Shown: positions 17,940 through 26,053 of the stretch, in pieces
Numbering within the stretch: the first letter of the stretch is position 1
Layout of the letters: every line of letters starts with the position of its first letter
Assembly: GCA_029781975.1 (NCBI GenBank)
Contig: JAKOVQ010000005.1
Location: forward strand, 124,001 to 188,000
From: Acidobacteriota bacterium
Lineage (GTDB): Bacteria; Acidobacteriota; Thermoanaerobaculia; UBA5066
DNA: 64,000 bases
Direction: 5' to 3'
Translations under genes and position numbers: made by a program
Notes under the pieces: generated by a model
What the model saw: the letters and a program-made list of their open reading frames with translations, nothing else
Told to the model about the DNA's origin: nothing
Databases searched by the model: none

Positions 17940-19091
17940 GTGACCACCTCGTCGCGGGTGCTGCCCCCGAAGCAGCTCGCGCGCTTCCTGGAGCGCCACA
18001 GGCTCCTGGACGAGACGAGCGGGACGTCCCCCGAGCGCTTCCTCGTCACCCTCGTGAAGAAGGCGCTCGACTTCGTCCCGGCGGAGGCCGCGATCCTCCT
18101 GCTGGACGACCCGGTCGCGAAGGAGGACGACCGCTCCCGCAACGACCTCACCGTCGTGGCCACCGCCGGCGAGTTCGCCGAGCCGGCGACGGGGCGCAAG
18201 GTCCGCCCGGTGGACGGCATCGCGGGCTTCGTCTACGCCCGCGGGGAGAAGACGTGCGTCAACGAGGTCCAGGGGGCGCGGGCGCTGTCGCAGGAGCTCG
18301 ACCCCGCCCTCGGGACGCCGGTCCGCAACGTCCTCGGCGTCCCCGTCGTCATCGAGACGCACGTCTGCGGCTCGCTCGTCCTGGCGAACCGCCGCGACGA
18401 GCCGTTCGGAACGCGCGACGAGCGGCTGATGGAGCTCTTCGGCGACACCCTGTCGCTGGCGCTCCAGAACCTCCTCGACGAGCGCCGGGCCCGCGAGGTG
18501 GCGCGCCGCGACTCGCTCACCGCCCTCTACAACGACCGGTACTTCCACAAGAAGCTGAGCCAGGAGGTGGAGCGCCTGCGCCACGTGCGGGAGGGGGACA
18601 TGGCCCTCCTCTTCCTCGACTGCGACCACCTGAAGACCGTCAACGACGTGCACGGGCACCTGGCGGGGAGCCAGATCCTGCGCGAGGTGGCCTACATCCT
18701 CCAGAGGCAGCTCGCGCAGACGGTCTCCCTGGCCTGCCGCTACGGCGGGGACGAGTTCACGGTGATCCTCCTCGACGCGGACGTCCCGAAGGGGGTCGAG
18801 GTCGCCGAAAGGATCCGCCAGGCGATCTCCGACTGGACCTTCCTCCCGATGGCGGTCGGACCGGGCGAGCCGGCCCTCTGCCTGAAGGGGGTGATCACGA
18901 TGTCGGTCGGGGTCGCCTCCTTCCGCTCGCACTGCACGGAAGGGAAGAGCACCTCGGAGCAGAAGAACGAGCTCCTCAGGCACGCGGACGCCGCGCTCTA
19001 CCGGGCCAAGACGCTCGGGAAGAACTGCGTCGTCGCCGCCCCGCTGTCGGGCCCCGCGGCCGACGGTCCCGCGGTCATCCTGAAGAGCTGA
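17940..19091 (+). CDS. GAF-GGDEF diguanylate cyclase
   Basis: A 383-residue predicted cytoplasmic diguanylate cyclase that would make cyclic di-GMP from two GTP. A GAF-like sensor occupies about residues 20-180 (VDGIAGFVYARGEKTCVNEV, GVPVVIETHVCGSLVLAN). The GGDEF domain follows, with DSLTALYNDRYFHKKL at its start and an intact RYGGDEF active site near residue 275. No RxxD inhibitory site is obvious upstream. The GTG start is 6 nt after TAGAAT (17928-17933), so a leaderless transcript is plausible. No EAL or HD-GYP gene lies nearby. Confidence 0.92.
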   Translation: MTTSSRVLPPKQLARFLERHRLLDETSGTSPERFLVTLVKKALDFVPAEAAILLLDDPVAKEDDRSRNDLTVVATAGEFAEPATGRKVRPVDGIAGFVYARGEKTCVNEVQGARALSQELDPALGTPVRNVLGVPVVIETHVCGSLVLANRRDEPFGTRDERLMELFGDTLSLALQNLLDERRAREVARRDSLTALYNDRYFHKKLSQEVERLRHVREGDMALLFLDCDHLKTVNDVHGHLAGSQILREVAYILQRQLAQTVSLACRYGGDEFTVILLDADVPKGVEVAERIRQAISDWTFLPMAVGPGEPALCLKGVITMSVGVASFRSHCTEGKSTSEQKNELLRHADAALYRAKTLGKNCVVAAPLSGPAADGPAVILKS

Positions 19092-19118
19092 GCTCCGGCC
19101 GAGGGGACGGGACCCCCT

Positions 19119-19126
19119 GCTAGAAT
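19119..19126 (+). promoter_or_regulatory. Extended -10 element upstream of lat
   Basis: TGC followed by TAGAAT (19121-19126) resembles an extended -10, and the same CTAGAATC octamer occurs before the diguanylate cyclase. The lat ATG is 44 nt downstream with GGAGGGACC as ribosome site, so this transcript would have a short leader. Confidence 0.4.
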
Positions 19127-19170
19127 CCCCGGCCGGCCGCGACCTCAGGCCTCCGGCCGGCGGAGGGACC

Positions 19171-20517
19171 ATGCCGACTGTCACCCAGCACATCGACCCG
19201 AAGGACGTCCTGCGATCGCTCGGGCACCACATGCTCGTCGACGGCTACCACGTGGTGATGGACCTCGCCCGCTCGAAGGGCAGCTTCGTCCGCGACGCCC
19301 TCCACGACGTCGACGTGCTCGACTTCTTCTCCCATTTCGCCACCTGCCCCATCGGCTACAACCACCCGAAGCTCCAGGACCCGGACTTCCTCGACGAGCT
19401 CCACCGCGCGGCGATCACCAAGCCCGCGAACAGCGACATCTACACCGAGGAGATGGCCCGCTTCGTCGCGACGTTCGCCCGGATCGCCGTCCCCGCATCC
19501 CACGCCCGCCACCTCTTCTTCGTCGAGGGGGGCGCCCTCGCCAACGAGAACCAGCTCAAGGCCGCCTTCGACTGGAAGGTCCGCCGCAACTTCCGGAAGG
19601 GCTACCGCCGGGAGGTGGGCCACCAGGTCATCCACTTCGAGCAGGCCTTCCACGGCCGCTCCGGATACACGCTGTCGCTGACGAACACGGCCGACCCGCG
19701 GAAGACGATGTACTTCCCCAGGTTCCCCTGGCCGCGCATCGTCAACCCCAAGCTCTCGTTCCCCGTCACGGACGAGGTGCTGGCCCGCGTGAAGGCCGCC
19801 GAGGAGCTCGCCGTCGCGCAGATCAAGCAGGCCCTCGCCGACAACAGGGACGACGTGGCGGCCCTCATCATCGAGCCGATCCAGGGCGAGGGGGGAGACA
19901 ACCACTTCCGCCCCGAGTTCTTCCAGACGCTCCGCCACCTCTGCGACGAGAACGAGATGCTCTTCCTCTGCGACGAGGTGCAGACGGGGGTCGGCCTCAC
20001 CGGACGGATGTGGGGCTTCGAGACCCTCGGCTTCGTCCCGGACATGTTCTCTTTCGGGAAGAAGATGCAGGTCTGCGGCTTCGCGTCGAACGACAGGGTC
20101 CTCGAGGAGCCCGACAACGTCTTCGTCGTCTCGTCCCGGATCAACTCGACGTGGGGCGGCGCCCTCGTCGACATGGTGCGCGCGCGGAAGTACCTCGAGA
20201 TCGTCGAGGAGGAGAACCTCGTGGAGAACGCCCGCGTCGTGGGAGAGTTCCTCCTCGGGAAGCTCCACGAGCTCGCGGCCGAGTTCCCGGGGCGCGTGAC
20301 GAACGTCCGCGGCCGGGGCCTCTTCATCGCGTTCGACCTCGCGGACCACGCCACGCGCAACAAGGTCCTCTCCTGCTGGCTCCAGAAGCACAACGTCATG
20401 GGCCTCGCCTCCGGCGAGAGGGCCATCCGCCTCCGGCCTCCGCTGACCCTCTCCAGGGACGAGGCGCTCCTCGGCGTCCAGCGGCTGCGGGCCGCCCTCG
20501 CCGAGGTCGTCGGCTGA
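19171..20517 (+). CDS. lat: L-lysine 6-transaminase
   Basis: A 448-residue class III PLP aminotransferase. The whole-length pattern matches lysine epsilon-aminotransferase: the N-terminal HHMLVDGYHVVMDLARSKG, the EGGALANENQLKAAFDWKVR segment, the PLP Asp in LFLCDEVQTGVGLTG, and the Schiff-base Lys in FSFGKKMQVCG. It transfers the epsilon-amino group of lysine to 2-oxoglutarate, giving alpha-aminoadipate semialdehyde (cyclised to piperideine-6-carboxylate). This serves lysine catabolism or specialised metabolism. No semialdehyde dehydrogenase or Lrp regulator is adjacent. A GGAGG ribosome site precedes the ATG. Confidence 0.93.
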   Translation: MPTVTQHIDPKDVLRSLGHHMLVDGYHVVMDLARSKGSFVRDALHDVDVLDFFSHFATCPIGYNHPKLQDPDFLDELHRAAITKPANSDIYTEEMARFVATFARIAVPASHARHLFFVEGGALANENQLKAAFDWKVRRNFRKGYRREVGHQVIHFEQAFHGRSGYTLSLTNTADPRKTMYFPRFPWPRIVNPKLSFPVTDEVLARVKAAEELAVAQIKQALADNRDDVAALIIEPIQGEGGDNHFRPEFFQTLRHLCDENEMLFLCDEVQTGVGLTGRMWGFETLGFVPDMFSFGKKMQVCGFASNDRVLEEPDNVFVVSSRINSTWGGALVDMVRARKYLEIVEEENLVENARVVGEFLLGKLHELAAEFPGRVTNVRGRGLFIAFDLADHATRNKVLSCWLQKHNVMGLASGERAIRLRPPLTLSRDEALLGVQRLRAALAEVVG

Positions 20518-20518
20518 G

Positions 20519-21322
20519 GTGCCCGGCGGCGAGGAGCCGCCGCCCGGCTCCCCCTCGCGGCTCCGGGCGCCGCGAAGGCCGGGGGGAGGGGCCCCGCCCC
20601 GCACGGGGCTCCTCGTCGCCCTCGGCGCGGGCGCCCTCCTCGCCGCTCTCACCCTCGTCTGGGTCCCGCTTCCGAGGATCGTCCTGCTGCGGTTCCGGGA
20701 CCCGTCCTCGACGGCCTTCATCGACGCGCGGAGGGCGCGCCTTTCGCGGGAGGGAAAGGACGACCGGATCGACCGGAGGCCCGTTCCCCTCGAGAGGGTC
20801 TCCCCGAACCTCGTCCGCGCCGTGATCGCCGCCGAGGACGCGCGGTTCTTCGACCACCACGGGATCGACTGGGAGGCGATCCGCTGGGCGCGCCAGCGGA
20901 ACCGCCGCTACCCGCGCCGTCCGCCCCTGGGCGCATCGACCATCACGCAGCAGCTCGCGAAGAACCTCTACCTCTCGCCCGAGAGGAGCCTCGCGAGGAA
21001 GGTGCGGGAGGCCGCCATCGCCCTCGCCCTCGAGGCGTTCCTCCCCAAGCGGCGGATCCTCGAGCTCTACCTCTCGTCGATCGAGTGGGGCGACCGCGTC
21101 TACGGGTGCGAGGCCGCGGCGCGACGGACGTTCGGCGTCCCGGCCGCCGCGCTCTCGCGCTCCCAGGCCGCGTGGCTCGCGGCGATGATCCCGGGCCCGC
21201 GGCTCTACCTCGCGCACCCCGGCCGCCTCGCTCGCCGCGCGGCGCGGATCGAGCGGCGCATGGCGGCCAGCGTCCCCGCGGCCGGCCTCCTCGACGCCGC
21301 CGACGACGACGCGCCGCGCTAA
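20519..21322 (+). CDS. mtgA: Monofunctional peptidoglycan glycosyltransferase
   Basis: A 267-residue GT51 transglycosylase that polymerises lipid II without a transpeptidase domain. One N-terminal membrane span (about 40-60) anchors it facing the periplasm. The catalytic Glu is in VIAAEDARFFDHHGIDW, and GASTITQQLAKNLYLSPERS, ILELYLSSIEWG and AWLAAMIPGP are the standard motifs. The GTG start lies one base after the lat stop, following GAGG within the lat end. The first 40 residues are basic and Pro-rich and might be partly untranslated if a later start is used. Confidence 0.92.
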   Translation: MPGGEEPPPGSPSRLRAPRRPGGGAPPRTGLLVALGAGALLAALTLVWVPLPRIVLLRFRDPSSTAFIDARRARLSREGKDDRIDRRPVPLERVSPNLVRAVIAAEDARFFDHHGIDWEAIRWARQRNRRYPRRPPLGASTITQQLAKNLYLSPERSLARKVREAAIALALEAFLPKRRILELYLSSIEWGDRVYGCEAAARRTFGVPAAALSRSQAAWLAAMIPGPRLYLAHPGRLARRAARIERRMAASVPAAGLLDAADDDAPR

Positions 21323-21334
21323 ACTGGCGCGACC

Positions 21335-22198
21335 ATGCGACAGCATCGTTCCGTCCCCCACCGCCGGGCGCGAGCCCTCGCCGGGGCGCTCGCGGCGGCC
21401 CTCGCCGGGGCGCTCGCCCTGGCCGCCTGCAAGGCCAAGCCCGCCGAGGTCCGCGTCACCCCGAAGAAGGTGACCCTGTACGGGCTCGGGAGGACGAGCT
21501 CCCTCGCCTGGGAGGTCGTCGACGCGAAGGGGAACCCGGTCGAAGGGGCGTCCGTCTCGTGGCAGTCGTCGAATCCCAAGGTGGCCACGATCGAGGCCGG
21601 CGTCCTGACCTCGGTCGCTGCCGGAAAGGCGACCGTGACGGCGAGCCTCGCGGGAAGCCCGCTGACCGGGACGGCCGTCGTCGACGTCGTGGACATCGCC
21701 TCCGTCTCGGTCTTCCCCGTCCGGACCACCCTGGCGGGGCCGGCGGGGACCTCGTTCCACTTCGAGCTGAGCCAGAAGGACAGCGCGGGCAAGCCGCTCG
21801 ACCTTCCGGTCGCCTGGGCCTCGTCGAGCCCGAAGGTCGCGACCGTCGACGCGAACGGGACCGTGACCTCCGTCGCGGAGGGGCGGACGACGGTGACCGC
21901 GACGGTCGGCGACGTCTCGGCCTCGGCGGACGTCCGCGTGATCTTCCAGGAGATCGCCTCCCTCGACGTGGCGCCCACGACGCTCCTCCTCAGGCCGGGA
22001 GACCGCGGCACGCTCGTCGTGACGGCGCGGGACTCCGCCGGGAACGCGATCCCCGAGGTCGCCGCCACCTGGAGCAGCAGCAACCCGGTGGTGGCGACGT
22101 GCTCGGGCGGCGTCGTCCTGGCGCACGCTCCCGGCACCGCCTCCATCCGGGTCGTCTGCGGCACGAAGTCCGTCGAGGTCACGGTGATCGTCACTTGA
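21335..22198 (+). CDS. Lipoprotein with bacterial Ig-like (Big_2) repeats
   Basis: A 287-residue envelope lipoprotein. The signal peptide ends in a lipobox-like LAAC with Cys at about residue 32. Three Big_2-type beta-sandwich repeats of about 80-85 residues follow, each containing the characteristic W-x-S-S-N/S-P-x-V-A-T core (WQSSNPKVATIEAGVLTSVA, WASSSPKVATVDANGTVTSV, WSSSNPVVATCSGGVVL). Such domains usually act in adhesion or as structural modules of surface proteins. A TAAACT hexamer ends 9 nt before the ATG. Its stop overlaps a TTG start for the next gene. Confidence 0.88.
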   Translation: MRQHRSVPHRRARALAGALAAALAGALALAACKAKPAEVRVTPKKVTLYGLGRTSSLAWEVVDAKGNPVEGASVSWQSSNPKVATIEAGVLTSVAAGKATVTASLAGSPLTGTAVVDVVDIASVSVFPVRTTLAGPAGTSFHFELSQKDSAGKPLDLPVAWASSSPKVATVDANGTVTSVAEGRTTVTATVGDVSASADVRVIFQEIASLDVAPTTLLLRPGDRGTLVVTARDSAGNAIPEVAATWSSSNPVVATCSGGVVLAHAPGTASIRVVCGTKSVEVTVIVT

Positions 22199-23067
22199 TC
22201 GAGGGCGTCCGGCCCCCCGCGGTCTCGGGCGTCTTCTACGAGGGAGACGCCCGGTCCCTCCGGGGCGACGTGGACGCGTACCTCGCAGGGGCGGGCACCC
22301 CGCGCCTCCCGGCGGAGTCGTGGCGCGCGCTCCTCCTCCCGCACGCGGGTCACGTCTACTCCGGTCGGATCGCCGGCCACGGCGTCGGCGCCGTGGAGTG
22401 GCCCGGCCTCGCCCTCCTCCTCGGTCCGAACCACCACGGCGAAGGGGCCTCCGTCGCCCTCTCCCCGGAGGCCGCGTGGCGGACCCCGCTCGGGGACGTC
22501 GGCGTCTCGTCGGAGCTCGCCGAGGCGCTCCTGAGCGCGTGCCCCGACCTCCGCCCCGACCCACGGGCGCATCGCAGGGAGCACGCGCTCGAGGTCCTCG
22601 TCCCCTTCCTCCAGGTGGCCCGGCCCGGGATCGAGATCGCCTGCGTCTCCCTCGGCGAGCCGGACTTCGCCCTGTGCGCCTCCGTCGGCGCTGGTCTGGC
22701 CCGCGTGGTCCGCGCCTTCGAGGAGCGCGGCCGGAGGGTCGCGCTCGTGGTCTCCTCCGACCTCAACCACTACCTCCCGCGCCCGAGGAACCGGGAGCGG
22801 GACCTCCGGGCGGTCGACGCCCTGCTCCAGGGAGACCCTCGCGAGCTCTTCGAGCGCGTCCTGGTCCGCGAGCGGATCTCCATGTGCGGCGTCCTCCCCG
22901 CCACAGCCCTCCTCGAGGCGCTCAAGCACCTCCCGCCCACCCGCGCGCGGCTCCTCGCGCAGGGCGACTCGGGCGACGCCTTCGGGGAGACGAGCCGCGT
23001 CGTGGGCTACGCCGCCGTCCTCTGGGAGACGCTCCCGGAGACGCCCGGCACCGGGAGGACCCGATGA
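22195..23067 (+). CDS. Memo-like protein (AmmeMemoRadiSam system protein B)
   Basis: A 290-residue Memo/MEMO1 family protein, a relative of ring-cleaving dioxygenases of unsettled function. Family signatures are present: AVSGVFYEGDARSL at the N-terminus, LLPHAGHVYSGRIAG, LLLGPNHHGEG and VVSSDLNHYLP, which contribute the conserved metal-site histidines. The start is inferred as TTG at 22195, giving a TTGA overlap with the lipoprotein stop, in line with the coupled junctions around it. The usual partners (AMMECR1 protein and radical SAM protein) are not in the window. Its stop overlaps the glgA start. Confidence 0.85.
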   Translation: MIEGVRPPAVSGVFYEGDARSLRGDVDAYLAGAGTPRLPAESWRALLLPHAGHVYSGRIAGHGVGAVEWPGLALLLGPNHHGEGASVALSPEAAWRTPLGDVGVSSELAEALLSACPDLRPDPRAHRREHALEVLVPFLQVARPGIEIACVSLGEPDFALCASVGAGLARVVRAFEERGRRVALVVSSDLNHYLPRPRNRERDLRAVDALLQGDPRELFERVLVRERISMCGVLPATALLEALKHLPPTRARLLAQGDSGDAFGETSRVVGYAAVLWETLPETPGTGRTR

Positions 23068-24542
23068 GGATCTCGCACCTGTCGTCGGAAGTCTCCCCGT
23101 TCGCCAAGACGGGGGGCCTGGGCGACGTCGCCGCCGCGCTCCCGAAGGCCCTGGCGGCCTCGGGGCACGAGGTCGACGTCTGGATGCCCTTCCACCTCGA
23201 CGCCGCCCGCTGGTTCCGCAAGCGGGCCGCCTGGCCCGACACGCTCCTCTCGCCCTTCCGCGTCTCGATCCTCGGCGCCGAGCACGAGGTCGGGCTGCTC
23301 CGGGCGACGCTGCCGGGCACGACGGTCGCGGTCACCTTCGTGGCGCACGACCCGCTCTTCCACCGGCCGACGATCTACTCGCCCAACGAGCGGGGACAGG
23401 ACGACGACCTGTGGCGCTTCTGCCTCTTCGTGAGGGCCGCGGTCGAGGCGATGAAGCGGCTCGGACGGAGGCCCCAGATCCTCCACACGCACGACTGGCA
23501 CCCGGCCCTCGCCCCGATGCTCGGCGCCTGGAGCAGCTACCGCGACCCGTGGTTCGACGACGTCGCGTCGGTGCTGACGATCCACAACGTCGGCTACCAG
23601 GGGGTCTACGGCCTCGACCAGTTCGGCGTCCTGGGCCTCCCTCCCGAGACGCTCACCGGCGGGGTCGTCGAGCACGCGGGCGCGCTGAACATGCTGAAGG
23701 GCGCCCTCGTCGCCGCCGACATGATCACGACGGTGTCGCCCACGTACGCCTGGGAGATCACGACGCCCGAGGGGGGCGCGGGCCTCGACGGCGTGCTGAG
23801 GATGCGGGCCGGCCGGCTCACCGGGATCCTCAACGGGATCGACACGCACGAGTGGGACCCGACCCACGACCGCTACCTCCCCGCCCACTACTCGCGCGAG
23901 AACCTCCGCGGGAAGAGGGAGTGCCGCGCCGAGCTCTGCCGCGTCGCCGGCTTCGAGCCGGGCGACCCCTCGATGATCGTCGGGGCGGTGGGGCGGCTCG
24001 TCCCCCAGAAGGGGTTCGACGTCCTCTTCGAGGCGGCCCCCGAGCTGATCCGCCGGGGCGTCCGCATCGTCGTCCTCGGGAGCGGCGAGCCCGCGCTGGA
24101 GGGGAGCATGCGCCTCCTCGAGGCCCACGCTCCCCGGGGCTTCCGCGCGTTCCTCGGCTACGACGACCGGCTCTCGCACCTCATCCAGGCCGGGGCCGAC
24201 GCGTTCGTGATGCCGTCGCGCTACGAGCCGTGCGGCCTGACGCAGATGTACGCGATGCGCTACGGGACCGTGCCGGTCGTGAGGAAGACGGGCGGGCTGT
24301 CGGACTCCGTCATCGGCTTCACCGGCCAGAACGCCGAGTGGGCCACGGGCTTCCACTTCGAGGACCCGTCGCCGCACGCGCTGGCGGCCGAGCTCCTGAG
24401 GGCGCAGAACGTCTTCTTCCACCGCGACCTCTGGCACCGGCTCGTCGCCAACGGGATGCGCGCCGACTTCTCGTGGGGACGGTCGGCGGCGGCGTACGAG
24501 CTGGTCTACCGGAGGGCCCGGGAGGTCCGCGGGCTGCCGTGA
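23064..24542 (+). CDS. glgA: Glycogen (starch) synthase
   Basis: A 492-residue GT5 glycosyltransferase extending alpha-1,4-glucan chains from ADP-glucose. The N-terminal KTGGLGDVAAALPKAL holds the nucleotide-sugar-binding Lys and Gly-Gly. The middle part has HTHDWHPALAP and LTIHNVGYQG, and the C-terminal half has AVGRLVPQKGFDVL and EPCGLTQMYAMRYGTVPVVR with the catalytic Glu region. It starts with ATG overlapping the Memo-like stop (ATGA). Its TGA is the first element of a 79-bp tandem repeat. No other glycogen gene is nearby. Confidence 0.95.
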   Translation: MRISHLSSEVSPFAKTGGLGDVAAALPKALAASGHEVDVWMPFHLDAARWFRKRAAWPDTLLSPFRVSILGAEHEVGLLRATLPGTTVAVTFVAHDPLFHRPTIYSPNERGQDDDLWRFCLFVRAAVEAMKRLGRRPQILHTHDWHPALAPMLGAWSSYRDPWFDDVASVLTIHNVGYQGVYGLDQFGVLGLPPETLTGGVVEHAGALNMLKGALVAADMITTVSPTYAWEITTPEGGAGLDGVLRMRAGRLTGILNGIDTHEWDPTHDRYLPAHYSRENLRGKRECRAELCRVAGFEPGDPSMIVGAVGRLVPQKGFDVLFEAAPELIRRGVRIVVLGSGEPALEGSMRLLEAHAPRGFRAFLGYDDRLSHLIQAGADAFVMPSRYEPCGLTQMYAMRYGTVPVVRKTGGLSDSVIGFTGQNAEWATGFHFEDPSPHALAAELLRAQNVFFHRDLWHRLVANGMRADFSWGRSAAAYELVYRRAREVRGLP

Positions 24543-24739
24543 ATCAGGGGGAACCGCGGCCCTGCGGGCCTGCCGCCGGTTCCCCCCGAACCCCCCTCCG
24601 CGCGAGCGGGCCGAGGAGTGAATCAGGGGGATCCGCGGCCCTGCGGGCCTGCCGCAGGTTCCCCCCGAACCCCCCTCCGCGCGAGCGGGCCGAGGAGTGA
24701 ATCAGGGGGATCCGCGGCCCTGCGGGCCTGCCGCCGGCC
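24540..24739. repeat. 79-bp tandem repeat, 2.5 copies, hairpin-forming
   Basis: Copies begin at 24540, 24619 and 24698 (period 79 bp); the third is cut after about 42 bp. Each starts TGAATCAGGGGGA. Copy 1 folds into a long hairpin, with GGGGGAACC pairing to GGTTCCCCC around a GC-rich core. Copy 2 has the change to GGGGGATCC, which weakens the stem, and copy 3 lacks the right arm. The TGA of copy 1 is the glgA stop codon, and copy 3 runs to the 3' end of the convergent phosphatase gene. It probably acts as a bidirectional terminator or is a REP-like element. Confidence 0.85.
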
Positions 24740-24743
24740 GGCT

Positions 24744-25559
24744 TCAGCGCGCCGCTTCCCCGGCCCCGGCGCGCGAGGCCAGCTCGACCAGCGCGCCGTG
24801 GACGCCGGGCACGCCCGCCAGGACGTTCCCGCTCGTCCTCCAGAGCCCCCCGCCCGCGAAGTCGGTCACGACGCCCCCCGCCTCCTCCACCAGGAGGGCG
24901 CCGGCAGCCGTGTCCCACGGCGCGAGACCCAGCTCGAAGAAGCCGTCGAAGACGCCGCCGGCGACGTAGGCGAGGTCGAGCGCGGCGCTCCCGGCGCGGC
25001 GCAGCGACCGGACGGAGAGGAAGACCTCGCGGAAGAGGCGCAGGTACGGGTCGATGGCTCCGGCCTGCCGGAACGGGAAGCCGGTCGCGAGCGAGGCCCC
25101 GTCGAGGCCCGGCCGGGCCGCGACCCGGAGCCTTCGCCCGTTCCGGAACGCGCCGCCCCCGGCTTCCCCCGCGAAGAGGTCTCCCTTGAGCGGGTCCCAC
25201 ACGACGCCGACCGTGAGCTTCCCGAGAGGACCCTGCTCGGTCCGCGCCACCGAGACGGACCAGTGCGGGAAGCCGCGCACGAAGTTGGCCGTCCCGTCGA
25301 GGGGGTCGACGACCCAGCACGGGGCGTCGGCGGAGGGACCGGAGAGCCCCGCTTCCTCTCCCAGGAAGACGTCCCCGGGGAAGGCGCCCAGGAGGATGCG
25401 CCGGCAGACGTCCTCGCTCTCGCGGTCCGCCCTGGAGACGACGTCGTTCTTCGCCTTCTCCTCGACGTCCTCCGGGGCGAGCCGGCCGGACCAGCCGAGG
25501 AGGACCTCGCCGGCGGCGCGGGCGGCCTCGAGGGCGACGTCGAGAGGGGAGCGGCTCAC
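24744..25559 (-). CDS. suhB: Inositol monophosphatase family protein
   Basis: A 271-residue Mg-dependent phosphatase of the IMPase/SuhB/CysQ superfamily. The metal-binding motifs are present: LGEEAG (Glu), WVVDPLDGTANFVRGFP (Asp-x-Leu-Asp-Gly-Thr) and LAPWDTAAGALLVEEAGG near the C-terminus. It could act on inositol phosphate, another sugar phosphate or 3'-phosphoadenosine nucleotides; the sequence does not decide. The GTG start (25557-25559) gives the usual length. It is the last gene of the minus-strand pyrR-pyrB-pyrC-receiver run, 47 bp after the receiver gene. Confidence 0.88.
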   Translation of the reverse strand: MSRSPLDVALEAARAAGEVLLGWSGRLAPEDVEEKAKNDVVSRADRESEDVCRRILLGAFPGDVFLGEEAGLSGPSADAPCWVVDPLDGTANFVRGFPHWSVSVARTEQGPLGKLTVGVVWDPLKGDLFAGEAGGGAFRNGRRLRVAARPGLDGASLATGFPFRQAGAIDPYLRLFREVFLSVRSLRRAGSAALDLAYVAGGVFDGFFELGLAPWDTAAGALLVEEAGGVVTDFAGGGLWRTSGNVLAGVPGVHGALVELASRAGAGEAAR

Positions 25560-25606
25560 GGGACGGCAGGATATCCGACGCCCCGGTCCCGGGGAGAGGA
25601 CGCCGC

Positions 25607-26044
25607 TCAGTGCCTCGTGACGAGGCTGTCGAGGATCATCAGGAAGGCGCTCTGCTGCTGCGCCTCGCTCTTGTTGATGACGGCCAGGCAGTCGCCCGGC
25701 GCGAAGAGGCGGTGGAGCTCGTCCGCGTCGTGGCCCGATACGATCACGATCCGCTTCCTCGGGACGCCCCTCTCCTGGGCGATCTTGGCGACCTTGCGGC
25801 CGTCGAGGACCGGCATCTCGAGGTCGACGAGGAGGAGGTCGACGTCCGGTCCGAGGGCGCGGAGCGCCGCCACGGGGTCCTGGTAGGCCTCGAAGCGGAC
25901 CCGATCGCCGTAGCGGCAGGCGAAGATCGCGCGCCACGACTCGGCGTAGAGGGGCGAGTCGTCGACCAGGACGACGCGCTTGGGGGAGGGGGGCTCCGCG
26001 GCGGGGGGGGGCGGCGGGTCCGTCACGGGAAGCGGGACGTTCAC
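25607..26044 (-). CDS. Stand-alone response-regulator receiver protein
   Basis: A 145-residue CheY-like protein without an output domain. After a Pro-rich N-terminus of about 20 residues it shows the acidic pair in VVLVDDSPLYAESW, the phosphoacceptor Asp in LLLVDLEMPVLDG, a Ser in IVIVSGHDADEL at the usual Thr/Ser position and the conserved Lys in AVINKSEAQ. All key residues of a working receiver are therefore present. It lies 9 bp after pyrC on the same strand. No kinase gene is adjacent; the nearest in the window is about 30 kb away. The partner is unknown. Confidence 0.85.
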   Translation of the reverse strand: MNVPLPVTDPPPPPAAEPPSPKRVVLVDDSPLYAESWRAIFACRYGDRVRFEAYQDPVAALRALGPDVDLLLVDLEMPVLDGRKVAKIAQERGVPRKRIVIVSGHDADELHRLFAPGDCLAVINKSEAQQQSAFLMILDSLVTRH

Positions 26045-26053
26045 CGGCGGCGC

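Noticed and set aside
24540-24739. Possible CRISPR array or coding repeat
   Set aside because: Units are contiguous 79-bp tandem copies without unique spacers, and no cas genes are present; the open frames through it are short and not supported.
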